Source: Verrucomicrobiota bacterium (GTDB lineage Bacteria; Verrucomicrobiota; Verrucomicrobiia; Opitutales; Opitutaceae). From it: a stretch of DNA of 43,697 nt. The stretch's first letter is position 1, and the number at the start of each line of letters is the position of its first letter. The stretch is from NCBI GenBank assembly GCA_023386835.1, contig JAEWIY010000116.1, positions 1 through 43,697 on the forward strand. The letters run 5' to 3'. Position numbers and translations under genes: made by a program. The notes under the pieces were generated by a model. It saw nothing but the letters and a program-made list of their open reading frames with translations. It had not been told where the DNA came from and did no database searches. Shown here in pieces: positions 41,788 through 43,697 of this stretch.

Positions 41788-42942
41788 TCAATTGGATAGC
41801 GCAGGCGTGAGCTGCCCGGCGGTCACACGCTTGATATAGGCGACCTCTTCCGGATCGTATGCTCGCCCGTCCGCACGAAACACGTCGTGATGCCATGGCA
41901 GGGGTTCGGCGGTGTAGTTCTTCCCCCACGTCTCCCACGGGTAGATGGTCTGCGACTTGCCGTTGACCAAACCCCAGTGGATCGCACCGACGCGATCCCT
42001 CTTCAGGTTTCCGAGGATTGGATCGAACGTGCTGCCATAACCGCGCGCGACGTACTCCGTGCAGATCAACGGTCGCTGCAGCGCCTTCAACTCCGCCACC
42101 TCCCGCGCCATATCCTCCGGCGGGGCGTAGTTGTGGAACGAGATGAAATCCGAGTTCGCGAGCATGAACTGGAAGATCGGCGGATTCCGCTTCCACCCTT
42201 CGTAGTCCGCCCAAATACCGGCCGTGAGCGGCTGCGACGGATCCACCTCCCGCGCCCACCGAAAAGCTTTCACCAGGAGTTCGTGCGCCCGCTCCACCTT
42301 GTCGTGCAATTCGACCTTGCCGTACGCATCGCGGTTGAGGTTGTCGGCCTCGTTAAAGAGATCCCATCCCAACACCCGTGGGTCATCCTTGAACCGGCGC
42401 AGCACGCCCTGCACGTAGGGCTTCAGCTCATCCTGTTTGGCCGGGTCGCGCAGGATTTCACGCCCCGGCGACTGCACCCAACCGCTGTTGTGGATGAAGG
42501 GCCTCGGCGGCCGTTGCGGTCCTGAGTACGGGTGCGGATCCCAAACGCCGTCAAAGAAAACAAAGAGCGTCTTGATGCCATGCCGGTCCGCGATTGTCAG
42601 GTAGTGCTCCATTCGTGACAGCAAGCCTTCCGCGTCGTCGCGCCAGAGCAGGTCATGCAGGAAGACCCGCATCACGTTCATACCGACGTCGGCCGCCCAA
42701 CCGAACTCCTCGTCGATGGTCTTCGGGTCGAAGGTATCGGCCTGCCACATTTCGAGCTGATTGATGGCGGTGCGAGGCACGTAGTTCGCGCCCACCGGCC
42801 ATGGCTGCTCAGCGTACCACGCCTGAATCCGCGCTTCACTCCAGCGGCCCGGCAGAGTCCCGGTCTCAGCGGCAAACGCGACGAACTGAAAGAGGCCGAG
42901 GCCGAGCAGGCAGATCCGAGCGAGGTGACGTGAAACGGGCAT
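41788..42942 (-). CDS. Secreted GH5-like glycoside hydrolase (TIM barrel)
   Basis: The product has 384 aa with a signal peptide (1 to about 25, LLGLGLFQFVAFA). Clan GH-A features are visible: GANYVPRTAINQ, GMNVMRVFLHDLLW, a WDLFNEAD segment with acid/base Glu198 after Asn197, and a candidate nucleophile Glu296 in the segment LICTEYVARG. IHWGLVNGKSQT and WYAEQPWPVG are other aromatic-rich parts. The substrate is not determined; cellulase, mannanase or other beta-glycosidase activity are possible. The frame is open upstream to 43347, but the ATG at 42942 sits exactly at the signal peptide. It lies 73 bases upstream of galM and is likely co-transcribed with it. Confidence 0.88.
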   Translation of the reverse strand: MPVSRHLARICLLGLGLFQFVAFAAETGTLPGRWSEARIQAWYAEQPWPVGANYVPRTAINQLEMWQADTFDPKTIDEEFGWAADVGMNVMRVFLHDLLWRDDAEGLLSRMEHYLTIADRHGIKTLFVFFDGVWDPHPYSGPQRPPRPFIHNSGWVQSPGREILRDPAKQDELKPYVQGVLRRFKDDPRVLGWDLFNEADNLNRDAYGKVELHDKVERAHELLVKAFRWAREVDPSQPLTAGIWADYEGWKRNPPIFQFMLANSDFISFHNYAPPEDMAREVAELKALQRPLICTEYVARGYGSTFDPILGNLKRDRVGAIHWGLVNGKSQTIYPWETWGKNYTAEPLPWHHDVFRADGRAYDPEEVAYIKRVTAGQLTPALSN

Positions 42943-43174
42943 GGGGATCGAAGTTGCGCGAAGTCGCTCGCGCGACCATGGGGTGCGTGCGGAACGGGCC
43001 GCGAGCCTCGCCGGGCGGGTGCGGCCCGCGTGCTGACAAGGCTGGCGAAGCGCCACCGCGAAGCAAGGCACCGCTGACCGGGTATCACCCGAGATAAGCT
43101 CAAGTTTCGCGCTGGTCGCGCCATCAGCGGGAACCGCGTTCCCTTCGGCGCACTCCACGATCGGGAGCAAGCGC

Positions 43175-43697
43175 ATGACCGCAACGTTGATCCAGTTCGC
43201 CCTCTCCGCCGTGGTCATCATCGTCGCCGGCACCGCGCTGACGCGCTTCGGCGACGTCATCGCGGACCGAACGCAGCTGAGTGGCTTGTTTGTTGGCGGC
43301 ATTCTGATCGCCGGAGCGACGTCCTTGCCGGAACTGGCGACGGACATTCACGCCGTGCGGCTCGGCTCCGCCGATCTGGCGGTCGGCGATCTGATGGGCA
43401 GCAGCCTGTTCAACCTCGCGATCCTGGCTGCCCTGGACCTGACCCGTTTCTCGCGCGGCCGGCTGCTACGCAGCGCAGACGGCAATCAGGTCAGTGTCGC
43501 GCTGCTCAGCCTCGCCCTCACCACGATCGCCGCCGTCTTTCTCCTCGTGGCGGGGCAGGCCGGTTCTCCCACCTTGGCGGGCTTGGGCCCGGGGCCGTGG
43601 GCGCTTGTCATCGCCTATGTCGCCGGCCAGCGCCTGGTTTTTCGTCACTTGCCGGACGATGCACCGGAGCAAGAGGCGACTTCGCCCTCGTCGGAGT
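43175..43697 (+). CDS. Sodium/calcium-exchanger-type membrane protein (5' part)
   Basis: The frame is open to the right edge of the window, so only the first 174 codons are seen. GGGAG lies about 8 bases before the ATG. Translation gives several membrane helices and the CaCA alpha-repeat segment GATSLPELATD followed by DLMGSSLFNLAIL, the ion-binding region of Na/Ca and K-dependent exchangers. A cation antiporter is the best reading; the ion is not certain. It is divergent from the GH5-like gene. An arginine-rich antisense frame covering 43466-43672 is a shadow. Confidence 0.85.
   Translation, partial: MTATLIQFALSAVVIIVAGTALTRFGDVIADRTQLSGLFVGGILIAGATSLPELATDIHAVRLGSADLAVGDLMGSSLFNLAILAALDLTRFSRGRLLRSADGNQVSVALLSLALTTIAAVFLLVAGQAGSPTLAGLGPGPWALVIAYVAGQRLVFRHLPDDAPEQEATSPSSE

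Noticed and set aside
41784..41802. tRNA D-arm-like sequence GTGCTCAATTGGATAGCGC
   Set aside because: No matching acceptor stem, anticodon arm or T arm follows, and the bases overlap the 3' end of the GH5-like gene.
1..43697. CRISPR arrays, insertion sequences, rRNA genes
   Set aside because: No regular direct-repeat array, transposase or rRNA sequence was seen in the window.

Overview
The window is GC-rich, densely coded bacterial chromosome. The gene families point to Verrucomicrobiota, most likely Opitutaceae. Outer-membrane TonB-dependent receptors occur without a SusD partner, a TRAP transporter sits beside pectin enzymes, there are secreted multidomain carbohydrate-active enzymes, and many neighbouring genes overlap by ATGA. 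This placement is inferred from gene content; no rRNA lies in the window.

Left part (1-7364): housekeeping genes. These are prepilin peptidase, a galK-ygfZ pair on the minus strand, DAHP synthase preceded by a leader with a strong intrinsic terminator, malate dehydrogenase with a textbook terminator, two unrecognised small genes and a MutT hydrolase.

Centre (7374-23540): a pectin and rhamnogalacturonan utilisation locus. Ten minus-strand genes could form one transcript of about 15 kb. In transcription order they are a TonB-dependent receptor, kduI, kduD, a DUF4861 protein, a GH105-GH28 fusion, TRAP dctP-dctQ-dctM, a PL10 pectate lyase and a CE12-GH43 fusion. An IclR regulator is divergent from the receptor. 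A 16-bp palindrome of the form TGTTC-N6-GAACA lies at the receptor promoter, and a second copy lies just before the IclR start. The logic reads as import of oligogalacturonides, deacetylation and cleavage outside the inner membrane, TRAP uptake, then KduI/KduD conversion to 2-keto-3-deoxygluconate. The kinase and aldolase that would finish the pathway are not in the window.

Next (23687-26338) comes a complete tmRNA gene (ssrA, tag GNYEEMPLAA). It is followed by a loosely packed stretch of small unrelated plus-strand genes: an M23 peptidase, a small membrane protein, a VOC protein and a DUF1801 protein. Then (26538-34721) a second minus-strand transport and catabolism cluster follows: GntR regulator, TonB-dependent receptor, FG-GAP/VCBS propeller protein, HpcH/HpaI aldolase and MFS transporter. 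A candidate GntR operator overlaps the receptor promoter region.

Right part (35035-43697): a LysR regulator, a doubtful small broken ORF, a shrunken Na/Pi-cotransporter-like gene with no transport core, a tandem pair of membrane-anchored paralogues of unknown function, a TIGR04325 methyltransferase, an exported aldose 1-epimerase, a secreted GH5-like hydrolase and the first 174 codons of a Na/Ca-exchanger-type protein that runs off the right edge.
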